In this document: positions 1 through 11,024 of the stretch, piece after piece
Layout of the letters: each line of letters begins with the position of its first letter
How positions within the stretch are numbered: the stretch's first letter is position 1
Made by a program: the position numbers and the translations under genes
Notes under the pieces: generated by a model
Databases searched by the model: none
Told to the model about the DNA's origin: nothing
The model's input: the letters and a program-made list of their open reading frames with translations, nothing else
Assembly: GCA_019054805.1 (NCBI GenBank)
Contig: JAHQIY010000015.1
Coordinates: 504,001 to 568,000 of the forward strand
Direction: 5' to 3'
Length of the DNA: 64,000 nt
Source of the DNA: Brachionus manjavacas
Lineage: Eukaryota; Rotifera; Eurotatoria; Ploima; Brachionidae

Positions 1-32
1 ATAAAAAAATTTAAAAATAATTTTTCTCCTAC

Positions 33-1522
33 TTTGTCACTGAAATATTCATACAAAAATTGTTTCCAATCACTAGTATCTATCGACAGACCCTTGAATC
101 GTTCAATATGAGCTCTCAAATATTTGTTAAACACTTCTTTGAATTTTTTATTTTATTTTTTAATTTTTTTCTTTTTAATTTAAATAAAATTTAAATTACC
201 AGTGCCACCTAAAAGTTGTTCCAAATAGAAGAGCAACGAGTGTCCTTTTTCGTATGGTATTGATGAAAAGGCGTCATCAGGATCAACTTGATCTAATGGA
301 CAGACCAATTGAGTCAATGGGCTTTTGGCACCGAAGTCTTTGACCGCTTCTACCAAGCATCTCCATCCATCAATGCATTCGAATTGTCTATACAACTCGC
401 TTTTTTGATTAATCCCCACCAATTTATTTTCCAAAAATTTAGTAAAGCCTTCGTTTAGCCAAAAGTGTTCCCAGCTGCAGTTGGTTACCAAATTTCCGGT
501 CCATGAATGAGCAATTTCGTGTTGAATAACAGAAACAAGTGATCGGTCACCGGCAATCAAGGTCGGAGTAACAAAAGTTAAACACGGATTTTCCATTCCA
601 CCATAGGGAAAAGTGGGCGGCAAGACCAAAATGTCATATCTTCCCCAAACATATTCGCCAGCTAAAGACTCAGCCTCTTTGACCATTTTGTCAACATCAG
701 CAAATTCCCATGCACATTTCTCAATCATTTCTCTTTCTGTCCAAACCCGACTTATTGGTCCCAAATCACTACTCACCAAATCTCCACTCACAATAGCTAT
801 CAAATAGCTGGGTACTTTGATATTTTGTAAAAATTTGTACCTAATAGTTTCACCAGTCTCTTCTTTGGCAGTATTGATAGCACTCATCAAAACAGTTAAT
901 GGTTTTTGGACGCTCACTGAAGCTTCATAGGTGAACTTAACCATTGGAGTATCCTGACATGGAAGAATGCTTCTAGCATGAATAGCTTGGCACTGCGAGA
1001 ACAAATAGGGATATTTTTTGCCTAAGGTTGTCTTGGGCTCGAACCACTGTAAAGCACTGGCATCGGGACTTGTTTCATAATAAATTTTCAAAGCCAATTC
1101 TCTTAATTTAATTATTAATAATTAAAAAAAAAAATTAATTTTTTTTATATATTACTTAATCGAATCAAGATTGGGAATATTAGAAAGAGAAATTTTAAGA
1201 GACTGACCGGCAAAATTTTTATCGCCGAATTCAAAATCTAGTTTTAAATCTCCAGAGGTAATTTTTTTAACACTAATTTCTCTTGTGTCCAAAATCTTAA
1301 TTAGCAAAAATATTAAACAAATTTTTTTTTAAAAATTTTTTATTTGATTACAATAAAATCAGAAGATTTAGCAGGTGTGTCGTTGGCCACAAGGTGAAGA
1401 ATACAATGTCCGGATAAAACTTGACGATTGAAGTCAATAGTCCAGTCAATGGTTACATGTTTGGTATAAAATAGATGCGGATTAGACGCTGAAGAAGGAT
1501 CGTGATAAACTTTTAGAGTCAT
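33..1522 (-). CDS. LTA4H: Leukotriene A4 hydrolase / M1 aminopeptidase, 3' part beyond window
   Basis: Zinc metallopeptidase of family M1, bifunctional in animals as epoxide hydrolase and aminopeptidase, cytosolic. Exons read by eye on the minus strand: 1352-1522, 1156-1295, 200-1101, 33-136, all with GT/AG borders and compatible phases, giving 439 residues; the rest (C-terminal helical domain, about 170 residues in the 611-aa human protein) lies left of the window. Visible motifs: the substrate-binding PYGGMENP segment, the zinc site HEIAHSW with the first His near residue 298 (human H295), and NEGFTKF about 19 residues later supplying the third zinc ligand. QCQAIHAR and ALQWFEP upstream match the LTA4H subfamily better than other M1 enzymes. 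Start is the ATG at 1522, where the propeller-like N-terminal domain begins at the expected distance. All key residues are present, so it looks functional. Confidence 0.93.
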
Positions 1523-1677
1523 TTTAAAAAGTTATCTTAAATTTATCAAATTTATTAGACTTAAATTTCTAAGATTCATTTTGCCAAGTATACACGCTGG
1601 ATAGGTGCCGCGATCGTGTCAAAATTTCATGTCTTAAAATTTAAAAAAAATTAAATTCTAGGCTTTTATTATAACCG

Positions 1678-2413
1678 TATTCCCTCGTTCGATTATGCTG
1701 CACCACAAGTTAAAACACGTCTTTGGACCATGCACCAAAGTACATCTCGCCCATGCTATAATGTTGTTAACTTTGAGTGAATGCTCTAATAGCGAAATCA
1801 CGCGTTTAGGTTCGCATCAAACACTGAAAGCCTTAGTTTAATGCGTCATCAAGACTCGATTTTAAAGTAAAAGATAAAAAACAATTTTCTTTTAATTATG
1901 CCTTTGGTGCAGCACCAAAGATTAAGAAATAAAAATATTAAAAAATTCATTTTTTATATTTTTCGATTAGATAAATAATAAAATTCAAGTTCTGTTGCGG
2001 CATTATTTTTATAAAAATTCAATAAAAAGACTAAAAAAATTTAAAAGATAAATAAATCGATTCTATTAAGAATAAATGACTAATTAAACTGTGTTTTTTT
2101 TGTTTTTTGAACCTTTTGGTCGACCCTTTCTTCTAACTACGGCAGTTTCTTGTTCTACCGAAGTTGGCATAGCTGGAATTGTTGTTTGTATCATCACTGG
2201 AATTTGACTTACATTTCGAAAAGTTGATGGAACATTCTGGCTAAAAATGGAAATCGGACTTTCACATTGGATGGACCTACCTCCCCCATTACTGGATGAG
2301 AATGCTGATGATGATGAAGTAATGAAATTGAAATACCCGAAGCTACAAATTCATCATCACCATTGTCATCCAGTAATGGATCAACTTTTCGAGATGTAAG
2401 TCAAATTCCAGTC
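1678..2413 (-). mobile_element. DNA-transposon remnant A with terminal-repeat end and AT-hook ORF
   Basis: The left 85 bp begin TATTCCCTCGTTCGATTATG and recur at both ends of the related element at 48091-48705, so this is a transposon terminus. The interior on the minus strand matches that element in order (AT-hook ORF, then a segment with a CTTTGGTGCAGCACCAAAG palindrome at 1902-1920). The right end lacks the terminal repeat: instead about 45 bp (2203-2246) are repeated in inverted orientation at about 2363-2413, so this copy is rearranged. No target-site duplication was found. The superfamily is not identified. Confidence 0.7.
2084..2330 (-). pseudogene. C-terminal remnant of transposon ORF with AT-hook
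   Basis: An open frame of about 80 codons on the minus strand, entered from a serine run and ending at the stop codon at 2084. It finishes with RRKGRPKGSKNKK, a basic GRP-type AT-hook typical of proteins that grip the minor groove of AT-rich DNA. The same frame, with a few substitutions, sits in the sister element on the plus strand near 48268-48370. This is probably the tail of a transposase or accessory DNA-binding protein; no catalytic part is left here, so the family cannot be named. Confidence 0.45.
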
Positions 2414-2707
2414 ATTTTATTTATTAACTTACAACTTATCTTTGTTAAAAATTTTTAATAATGTAAAAAAATGAAAAAGAACAAAATTCATGTGTTTAAA
2501 TTAAACTTAAAACGACTCAACCTTAATTTTATTTCTTCACAGACAACTGTATTTAAATCTCCCAGAAAATCAAAATATTAAAGAATGATGTGGAGTATGC
2601 CAACCATTTTTTAAATTTACAGTCAAATATTTGATGAGATTTTGGGTCAAAATGAAGACTCAAGTTTAACCCTTCAAAACTCTTCAAAGATTTTTTCATC
2701 AATAATC

Positions 2708-2900
2708 AAAAGTTGAATAAGTTTTATTTTGTTCTATATTGATTTTTTTTTACTTATTATGAACTTAATTAGACTGAAATTTTCTGTGTCTTTTCAATCG
2801 CTTGGCTAAAAAGAAGGACGTTGATCCATTCTGAGTAGCCGGAGGGTTTCCCTCAAATTTATAAAATAATAAATAAATAAATAAATAAAAGTTGAATAAG
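2708..2900 (+). mobile_element. Short retroposed insert (LINE 3' end or SINE) with 14-bp TSD
   Basis: The 14-bp sequence AAAAGTTGAATAAG occurs at 2708-2721 and again at 2887-2900. Between them lie 165 bp that end in a (AATA)n tail. This is the footprint of target-primed reverse transcription: a 5'-truncated LINE or a SINE inserted and duplicated its target. No protein remnant is visible in it. Confidence 0.75.
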
Positions 2901-4208
2901 ATAGATAATCTAGACTACTTGGAATTACAACCAATTCTAATCTCGACTTTGATATTACAGCTACTGATAAATTCAAAAAAGTTTAAAAATTTTTTTTTCT
3001 ATTTTGTTTCTAGGTATGGAAAAAAATTCTCGTTTATCAAAAATCTAAAATATAATAAACTTGCTTCTTATATTTTTAATTACATGTGACTCAGTTATCA
3101 ATCAAACACTAATGTTAGAATTAAGAATTTTGAACAGGATATATCTTTTCTTGTTTCTTACCTTGATAGAGGTATACATTTTATCAAAAATAACTCGCTT
3201 CAATTTCATTTTTTTATTTCAAATTATGTCTTAACAATCTAAAGTCTAAGTACTGTAAGACTCTACTTAGAAATTTTATCGGATCTTTCAAGTTAAAGTC
3301 TTGATTTTTTTTCTTTTGGTCTACAGTTCTTAATTTTACAGTTTTTGAAAAAGATTATTTTTTATATATATATTTTTTTTTTTTATTCTTAAATTTTTCA
3401 TATTTCTATTTGATTTCTTATTTTTGTAAACTTTAATTTTTACTTCTCATACAATTAAAAATATTCTTTCATTGGATTTTCACCAAATTCAAAATTCACT
3501 CAAACTGCGGGTTTGAGCGAATTTTTTCATCAGATAAAATTAAAAATTAAATGAATTGTTTTATTTATCAGAACATTAACTTCAATATGCAGGAATGAGT
3601 GTAACTAATATATTCGATTCTTTAAGAGCAACATTGAACAGTCTGGATGAGACTAAAACAGTAATTGACACTGAAACAATTATTGGAAATGAATCTTATT
3701 TAAATTATCCATCATTAATAGTTTTTTTTTATTAATTTAGGATTTAGAAAACAAAATTTCAATTTTTTGTTTTTAGAAATAAAAAATTAATTGAATAAAG
3801 AGTCAATTTTTGTAATGCCTAGATCAGCAGCTCCATAATTTAATTTAATTTAAAAAAAAAAAAATTATAAAATTATTTTATTTTAAATTTGTTTAATATT
3901 TAATTGTAAATCCAGAAAAAAATTCAAATTAAACTAAAGAAATTCTTGTCAGTTAAAATTTTTTTTCAAATGTCAAAATTAACTTAAAGGCCAAAAATAC
4001 CAAAAAAACTTCGTTGTAATAAAAGACTTGGATCAAAATGACAGTAAATCAAAGTTTTTCAAAATGAATTTCTATAGGAATATTACGAATCCCTTGGAAA
4101 ATGTTATTTTAAACTGTGCATCACCATTAACCGGAGACAAGTCAAGAGGATTTATTTTGAATACCAGAGGTCAAATTCTTTTGAGAAGCATTATTTTAAC
4201 CAAATCAA
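2901..4208. other. Intergenic, AT-rich; one short coding-like stretch
   Basis: No recognisable gene. A 46-codon frame starting at 3595 (MSVTNIFDSLRATLNS...) has normal-looking composition but no family match and ends in a poly-T stretch. The 76-codon frame at 4028-4258 runs into the duplicated segment and is not recognised. Confidence 0.4.
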
Positions 4209-5085
4209 AGGAAAAAGAATGCAGGAAGAACAAATATGACCCGTGGAAGAATGGTTAAAAAAGAGCTGATAGAAATTAACCTTACTTGAAGGAAGACATA
4301 AAATTACCAAATCAGGATGGGGGAATAGTGTGAACACCTTAGGTTACGCTATTAGTAAAATTATAAAAAGAAATATCGAAAGTAAAAAATGATTTGAAAA
4401 GTTTAACTTCAAGTCGTGATCAAAATTAAAAACAAAAAGTCTTTAGGTATAGTTCAACTTAATTATAAAAGTAAAATTTAGTTGAATTTATATTTAGACT
4501 AAAGGTATCTGTTGAGTTAAAGCTGTTTTTTGAATACTAAACCTTTTTTATAAATTCAATATGGAAACCATAATATTTAGCATAAGCTTAATAACATTGA
4601 TACATTTAGATTTAAAATAAAAGAAAATTTTTGTATTTTTAAAAATTGATTTAATAAATTTTGAATTAATCTATAAAGAAAAATTCGATTATCTTTTACT
4701 AATTCTTAAAAAAAAATCGAAAAATTACTTGCCCTTTTTGAGTCAAAAATTTTCGAAGACATTCAAAAATTAAATTTTAAATAAATAAAACTAGAATTTA
4801 GGTGTTTTACAACCGATGAGTTTATCTTACTAAATTCACTTTTTAAATTATCCAATTTTATTTAATCTTATAATATCTTTTTAGTTTTTACTTTACAAAA
4901 ACAAATACCACTTGTTAAATAATTAAATTTATTTACCAAAATAAATTTTAAAATAGCTTAGGCCTACGAGTGGAAATTATCTAATACTGTTACACTTATA
5001 GTGATTTAGCAATCGTGATTTTTACTGATGGAAGCTTTAATTTACCTGTTATATAATGACATAATGTTTTATATAATCAGTTATC

Positions 5086-5093
5086 TATAAATA
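5086..5093 (+). promoter_or_regulatory. TATA box of membrane-protein gene copy 1
   Basis: TATAAATA 45 bp before the ATG at 5138. The same octamer sits at the same relative place in front of copies 2 and 3, although the flanks of copy 3 have diverged, which supports selection on it. Confidence 0.65.
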
Positions 5094-5137
5094 AGCAGCG
5101 ATATTTTAGTTTTGTCATTGGAAAAAAATTTCAAACC

Positions 5138-6196
5138 ATGATCGAAAAATCTACATTTGAGCTTGAAGAGGCTAAATTGACCAACAAGCCGCATAATATT
5201 GGCATCATTTTTACTTATCTTCTAAATGCAGTTCTATTAGCAGGTCTGCTCTTTTTAAATTATGGCGCTGCTGACCTAGGTATTACAAGGAGTCGTATCG
5301 GTAACTCATCTAACCGATATCCAATAGATATAAATCCAGCTAGATGGGCTTTTTCTACATGGGGTGTAATTTTTACTCTCCAAGTTCTCTGGACTCTTTA
5401 CTCAATTATTTCCATATTTCTAAAAACAAAAAATGGAAAATTGTACCAAGAACCAGCTGTGTTTACACCATCATTTTTTATGTTCATATTTTTGCACTAT
5501 GGCTATTTGTACGGCTGGCTGTTCGTATGGGATAGTAACTATCTTACAGTCGCATATGTATTCTTGGCAATTACTAGTACATGTTTGTATCTTGCCGCTG
5601 TAGTGAGTCACAAAAATATTTTTGATGCTCAGAGAAAGCTTGAAAACAACAAAGGGTAACTTTTTAATTTTTTTTTAAATTAAATTTGATATTATTAAAA
5701 TTTTGATTGAATTTAATTTTAAAAATATTTAATAAAGCTATTTATGGTTGTATCGAATTTTGGTGAACAATGGCATAGCATTCTATGCGGCTTGGACTAC
5801 ACTGGCCACATTTTTGAGTCTCGCGATTTCATGGACCTACGAATGGAATGGAAAACGGGATGTTGCTTCAATTAGTTCATTATCGTTAGCAACTTTGTTG
5901 ATATTTGCCTATTTTTTCCTAGATGTGGCCGTATTTGAAAAATACACTCGATTTACTATTAGCCCGTATGTGCAGCTAATTTGGGGATATACAGGTAATT
6001 TTTTAAAGAATTTTAAAAATATTTATTTTCAAAATTCTATTACTTAAAAGGTATCTTGGTAAACAATTGGAAATCACAAACCCCAGCAGCCTATCTTACT
6101 CTCTTATCATTAATAGCTATTGTAATATTAACAGCTATTAAACTAGTCGTTACTTATGTCAAACAAATGAAGGTTCCAAAAAATGATTTAGCCTAA
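5138..6196 (+). CDS. Multi-pass membrane protein, TspO/MBR-like, copy 1
   Basis: Three exons, 5138-5655, 5738-5994 and 6051-6196, with GT/AG introns of 82 and 56 bp, give 306 residues. Hydrophobic segments suggest about eight membrane spans (for example residues 23-43, 71-92, 104-127 and 131-152 in exon 1, three in exon 2, one in exon 3). The segment NPARWAFSTWGVIFTLQ, with P, W, F and W spacing like the proline/tryptophan signature of tryptophan-rich sensory (TspO/MBR) proteins, together with the aromatic-rich helices, points to that extended family; TspO proteins bind porphyrins and sterols in membranes. The length is about twice that of classical TspO. The assignment is by motif only. The lysine-rich C-terminus (VKQMKVPKNDLA) is probably cytosolic. 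All frames are intact, so this copy should be functional. Confidence 0.8.
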
Positions 6197-6213
6197 ATTT
6201 TCTTTATATTTTA

Positions 6214-6825
6214 TTTAATTTTAAAAAAATTTTTAAATTAAAAAATTTAAAATGAAAATTTTTATTTCATCTAACTTGGTTGAAAATTAATTTTGAGTCT
6301 TTTCAAAAACAAAATAAATTCATCAAATAATTTTAAGTAAAATTAATTTAAAAGCTGAATTATTTGAAACTTAAATTTTACATAACACAGAACCAAAAAC
6401 AAACCCGAACCAGACAAAACTTTCAGAAAAAGAGATTAAGTTTAATTTAATTTTTTTGATCAATAATTCCAGTCAGATTGCCAATACTGCAACACCACTA
6501 TACTCCAGACCCTGGTTCTCTTTCTCTTAATAATATATGAATAAATTTTTATGTTCAATTTGGTTATTGTTTCAGTATAAAGATTTACGTTTTTCAATTT
6601 TTATCATTTCCTCTTTAACCAACTCAAGCGGCCTCTTCGAATTAGGAACCCAATTACCAACCCCACTACCAATCCGTTTACCTTAAGTTGTTTCAAAATC
6701 AACGCTAATAAATAAAAATAAAAATAATAAAAGACCAAAATAATCTTACTTTTGACATACTAATCCAAATTCAGCAAGAATTTAATGACACAAAATGTAT
6801 CATAATCGATGAATGCTAATGCAGC
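6214..6825. other. Intergenic between membrane-protein gene and LINE remnant
   Basis: AT-rich with no coding signal I can support. About 6600-6680 has slightly higher GC, but no frame is recognisable. Confidence 0.4.
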
Positions 6826-7199
6826 ATGATTCTCGAAAGAATCAGGAACTCGTTGGATGTAATACTAAGAGAAGAGCAAGCAGGATTTAGACTAGGTAGA
6901 GGATGCATAGACCAGATATTTACACTTATGAACATCATTGAATAAAGCCTGGAATGGAAATTATATTTAGAATGAAAGAATCACGGATACCAAAAACAGC
7001 CCTTCAATGGACATCTCAAAGGCGAGGTAAGGTAGGACGACAAGTAGTAACAAGGAGGTCAACTATCACGAAAGAGCTCTTCGAATTGAGAATGACATGG
7101 GTAGAAGCAAGGGTAAAGGCAAAAGATCGACTTGAGTGGAAATCAAAAGTAATCACCCTATGCTCCACGAGGAGAATAAGGAAGTATAGAAAATAAAAT
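6826..7199 (+). mobile_element. RTE-like LINE remnant: RT fragment plus ORF2 C-terminus
   Basis: 6826-6945 encodes a reverse-transcriptase piece with REEQAGFRLGRGCIDQIFTL, the classic fingers motif of RTE/BovB-type endonuclease-RT proteins. 6966-7199 encodes the extreme C-terminus: WTSQRRGKVGRQVVTRRS, then ELRMTWVEARVKAKDRLEW and ending with LCSTRR, which in the family follows the RT by several hundred residues. The interior has therefore been deleted. The reading frame is otherwise well preserved but cannot produce an active protein. Confidence 0.75.
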
Positions 7200-7251
7200 A
7201 TTAACTCGAAGAAGAAGAAACTAAGGAGCAAATCGAGATCCAACGCGCAGG

Positions 7252-7347
7252 ATGGCAGACCAGCAACAACAACAGCAGCAGAACCAGATTCAGACGCAGG
7301 CAGACTTAGTAGTTAGAGTCAAAAAAGCAGCGATCGCTGCGCAATAA
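7252..7347 (+). CDS. Very short Gln-rich ORF, 31 aa, possibly start of a retroelement gag
   Basis: ATG at 7252 begins MADQQQQQQQNQIQTQ and continues with a short amphipathic segment to TAA at 7345. It lies in a patch of clearly higher GC than its surroundings, directly between two LINE fragments. It may be the N-terminus of a transposon ORF1 or gag cut off by the next insertion. There is no homology I can name. Confidence 0.25.
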   Translation: MADQQQQQQQNQIQTQADLVVRVKKAAIAAQ

Positions 7348-7361
7348 GAATATCTGCATAT

Positions 7362-9130
7362 TTATCTGAATATCCCATAGATTTTTAAGTTTAGATTATC
7401 ACCCTTTTTTTTGTACCTAGAAAAGACTACTGAACACGACTTTTCAACTGATATCTTCATTTTCCATTTAATAAGCCATTGTTCTAGTTCGTTGGTGTAT
7501 TTATTAATCTTATTTTCTAGGTTCCCTTTCTTGTTATAAATGAAGAATGTAACTAGATCATCTGCGAAAAGCAGAGAGTATTCATTATTTGTTTTGTTTC
7601 TTTTTGGGATGTCATAAATATATATACTAAATAAAAGAGGACTAATTACTGAGCCTTGAGGAACACCTGGAGTTATTTTATATTCTTCGCTCAGATGATC
7701 ATTCACATTTACCTTAAATGTCCTACTATCTAAAAAGGATCTAATCCAGTTAGTCAAGTAATGAGGTGGATTCATTTTAATCAATTTAAAAAGTAGACCT
7801 TCATGCCAAACCCTATTAAAGGCTTTAGAAATATCAAAAAAAAGGCCACAAACTCTTTTTTTTCTATTAAATGATTCCACAATTTTTTGAATTAAAAAGA
7901 AAAGATTATCTGATGTTCGCCAGTGTTTCCTAAATCCAGATTGCTCCTGGATAAGGAGTGAATTTTATTCCAAATAATTGTATAATCTTGAAAATACCAT
8001 GCGTTCCAGGAGCTTTCCTAAACAACTCGTTATACTAATTGGTCTATAATTTAAAGATCTTGTAAAGAAGAGGCTTTTTTTTGAATCATAGTAATGTTCG
8101 ATGTTTTCCATGCTTTAGGGACTCTACCTTCTCGAAGAGATAAATTAAAAAGTTCTATAATTTCTATTAATGAATTTCTAGGTAAGTTTTTTAACATTAT
8201 ATTATGAATTTGGTCAGGTCCTGATGCCGCTTCATTTTTCAATCTTTTTAGAGCCATAATTAATTCATTTAAGCAAATTGGATCATTAAAATTAGACTGA
8301 TCATAATTTCTAAAGAATTCAGAGTTAGAATTAAGTATTTCGAAATCTTTATCATGATCGATTAAATCAGAATTAGGACTAAATATTGAAGATAGGAGTT
8401 CTCCAAAGCATTTTCCCTTTTCTTCATTAGTTTTGAATTCCTTGTCATTTAAAAACAAATTTGGGATTAAATTTGATCCTTTTTTTGATCTAAATTTATT
8501 TATTTTTTTCAGAATGGTCTACTTGTCAGTGGGTTTTTTCCCATTTTCTCAATAAAATCAAACCAATTTTGATTCCAAAATTTTTTTAAAGAGGCCTTTA
8601 ACTCGAATGTAAGTTGATTAAATTTTTTCTTGAGATTTTGACAGCGAGTTTTTTGAAAGTTTCTTCTCACTTTCCTGCGTTCTTTTATCAGAATAACAAT
8701 GTTCGAGGGAAGACTGGTTTTGTAGATTTTCTGCGAATGATAAGGAATGCTTTTATGTGAAGGAGAAATCATTTTTTTTGTAATTTAATCATTTAGTTGA
8801 TCTATTGTGAGGGAACTTTCAGTGATATTCACTTTTTGAGAATTTAAAATCTCGCTGAATAATTGCCAGTTTGCTTTCTTATAGTTAAAATTTTTAGCTG
8901 CTGATTTATTTTCTAATTGATAGCCCATGGAAATCGATGCTTCGATTGGGAAATGGTCACTAGTCATGTCTTGACTATTTACTAAATAGTCAAGAACTAA
9001 ACTTACGTGTCCTGTACTAAACTTTTGTGTCCTGAGGACACAAAAGTCGGTAATTTTGTCAATTAATGAAGATGAAACTAAGAAAAGATCAAGAATTTCA
9101 AAGTAATTCCTATTAAAAATATTGAAAGTA
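7362..9130 (-). mobile_element. Jockey/CR1-like LINE fragment: EN end plus reverse transcriptase
   Basis: Minus strand, read from the right: the tail of the endonuclease domain (DLFLVSSSLIDKITDF, then TSDHFPIEA), a linker, then RT with ASGPDQIHNIMLKNLP, FFDISKAFNRVWHEGLL, GVPQGSVISPLLF and the catalytic LLFADDL box (FADD in place of the commoner YADD). The RT catalytic aspartates are visible, but the frame is broken between 8785 and 8772, between 8509 and 8458 and between 8051 and 7880, and the element lacks most of the endonuclease and its 3' end. This is a dead, 5'-truncated copy. Confidence 0.85.
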
Positions 9131-9881
9131 TCCTGTAAAAAATAATATTATTCTATTGTTTATAATTAAAAGAAAATATATCATAGGCAATCCAAATAAA
9201 GTAATAAAATCTTTTGATTATCACTTGCCAAATCCTTAAAAATTAAAAACAGATGATATATGCACAATGTTTTTTTGTATTTAGATTTATGATGTCTAAA
9301 CGTTACATTAATATTTTTTTCATTTAAAAATCTAAAATCAAGAAATGGACAATAATTTGTAATTGATTTATATGGCAAATTTTTTATTATGAGAAATTCG
9401 TTAATTTGAAATCATTCCTTCAATTATGAAAAATATAATAAGGATTAAAAGTTTTTAAGATTCTAAAGAAGGGATAAGCAATTTATTAAATGAAAACTAA
9501 TTGTTTGATTTGTAAAAGTAATAACTATTGTATGTTAAGTTCAAATAAGATTCAAATAAGTCCAAGAACGCAATTTAAACAAATTATTATTAGTCCGGAC
9601 TTTAACTTGACTTAAAACTTGTGTTATTTAACAATTGTATTGAAAGAAATAAAATTCCTTATTAATTTGATTAAAATTTTGATGTAAATGTCACTGTCAA
9701 AATGTAAAATATGTCATTTTGTAAAATGACATTGGCAAAATATAGAGTTGTAAGTTTATAATTGTAAAATCTGATAATAAAAGAACTTATTTTGCATTTT
9801 GACAAATGTCAAATAATAAAATTAAAGCAAATTAAAATATTAAAATAGAAAAATTAAAGCAAATTAATTTATTTTTGTAAA
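9131..9881. other. Intergenic between two transposon remnants
   Basis: A 65-codon minus frame at 9181-9378 may be more of the neighbouring LINE but is not recognisable. 9660-9800 has overlapping short repeats of TGTCA/ATGACA-type sequence. No gene is supported. Confidence 0.35.
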
Positions 9882-11024
9882 ATGGATGATGGGAATCGTC
9901 TTGAGGATATTCAAAGGATTGAGAACGAGTTTATCAATCCTCGATTAAATCGACAAGTAGATTTCGATTTAAAAGCGTTGTTCACCGCAAAATTGTGCGA
10001 AAAATTCTAAAAAGACCTTAATAAAGTGCTTTTGATTCGATCGAAAAAACACGAATTACACAAAAACAAATATTTATTAATAATAGATTATCTAATTGAA
10101 ATGTTGAAAACCAAAAATACGAAAGCCAAAGGTTATTATTACTATAGGAAGCAATATGAGGTAAAAACAATTAGCGAATTGAAGCAACTTATTGAGAAAT
10201 GTGACAATCAAACTGAAAATGAAAATGGAATATTAATAGTACTAATTGAAGAGATGTACGATGTGTGTTCCAAAATACACAAAGATGTAGGAATTCAAGG
10301 ACGATTACCAATGATTCACGCAAGTACTACGCAAACATTAGCCGTAACGTAATCGAAATTTTATTAGACCATTCCGAAGAATATCAGCTAAAACGTAAAC
10401 GAATTCGAGATAATGGTCTAATAGTCAAACCTATTCGATCAAATAAATTCAACGAAAGAATCCAAATCTATTTAGTTGATTTTAGAACAATGCTCGACGG
10501 AGAGTATAATTGGATTGTAAATGCCCAAGATCATTTTTTAAAGTTATATTGGTTAAGATCTTTAAAATCAAAAACCGCAAAGAAAGTTCCTAGGGCATTT
10601 ATTGATATTTTTGGTATCTTAGGAGCTCCTCGTATATTGCAAAGTGACAATGGTAAAGAATTTTGAAACGCTTTTATCGAGTCTTTGAAGTTATTGTGGC
10701 CGGACCGCACAATTCTGCACGGACGTGCTCTGAGGCCACAAACTCAAGGCAGTGTTGAACGCTCAAATGGTTACGTTCAAAATATTCTGGGCAGTTGGAT
10801 GCGAATAAATAAATCTACAAATTGGTCTCTAGCTTTGCCTATTGTTCAATTAATAAAAAATAATAAATATCATGAGGGTATTTTTTTTTCATATTTCTGA
10901 TGATTAACATAATTTAGTTTTTTCAAGGCATTAAGATGACTCCATACAAAGCTTTATTTGGTTGTGAGATGTATTCTGGATTAGAATTGTTTAATTTACC
11001 TGACGAAGAAAAAACAAAAATAAA
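9882..11024 (+). pseudogene. KRBA2-like integrase-core gene, decayed, retains an intron
   Basis: From ATG 9882 the frame encodes a short N-terminal region, then a retroviral-type integrase fold: VDFRTMLDGEYNW (first Asp region), HILQ-like RILQSDNGKEF (second Asp) and TQGSVERSNGYVQ (Glu), followed by MTPYKALFG. This layout matches the KRAB-A-domain-containing-2 type of host genes and elements derived from gypsy/Ginger-type integrases. It is broken by an in-frame TAA at 10008, a frameshift near 10265-10350 and an in-frame TGA at 10664. An intron of 50 bp (10878-10927, GT...AG) splits the KYHEG-GIKMTPY junction exactly in phase. After NLPDEEKTK the frame runs into a LINE. It is therefore a former gene or an intron-bearing element, not active. 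Confidence 0.8.

Larger units (their letters stand above)
4209..6213 (+). repeat. Segmental duplication, copy 1 (about 1.9 kb)
   Basis: Nearly identical to 14811-16737, at a constant offset of 10,522 bp from 4319 onwards, including promoter, both introns and 3' flank of the membrane-protein gene. Copy 1 carries about 80 bp near 4240-4318 that copy 2 lacks. Only scattered single-base and homopolymer differences are seen, so the duplication is recent or is kept similar by conversion. Confidence 0.92.

Noticed and set aside
2892..3089. 65-codon ORF directly after the short retroposed insert
   Set aside because: It starts inside the target-site duplication, is Phe/Lys/Asn/Leu-rich like random AT-rich DNA and has no homology.
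9181..9378. 65-codon minus-strand ORF near the LINE
   Set aside because: Cannot be joined to the endonuclease region of the LINE and is not recognisable.
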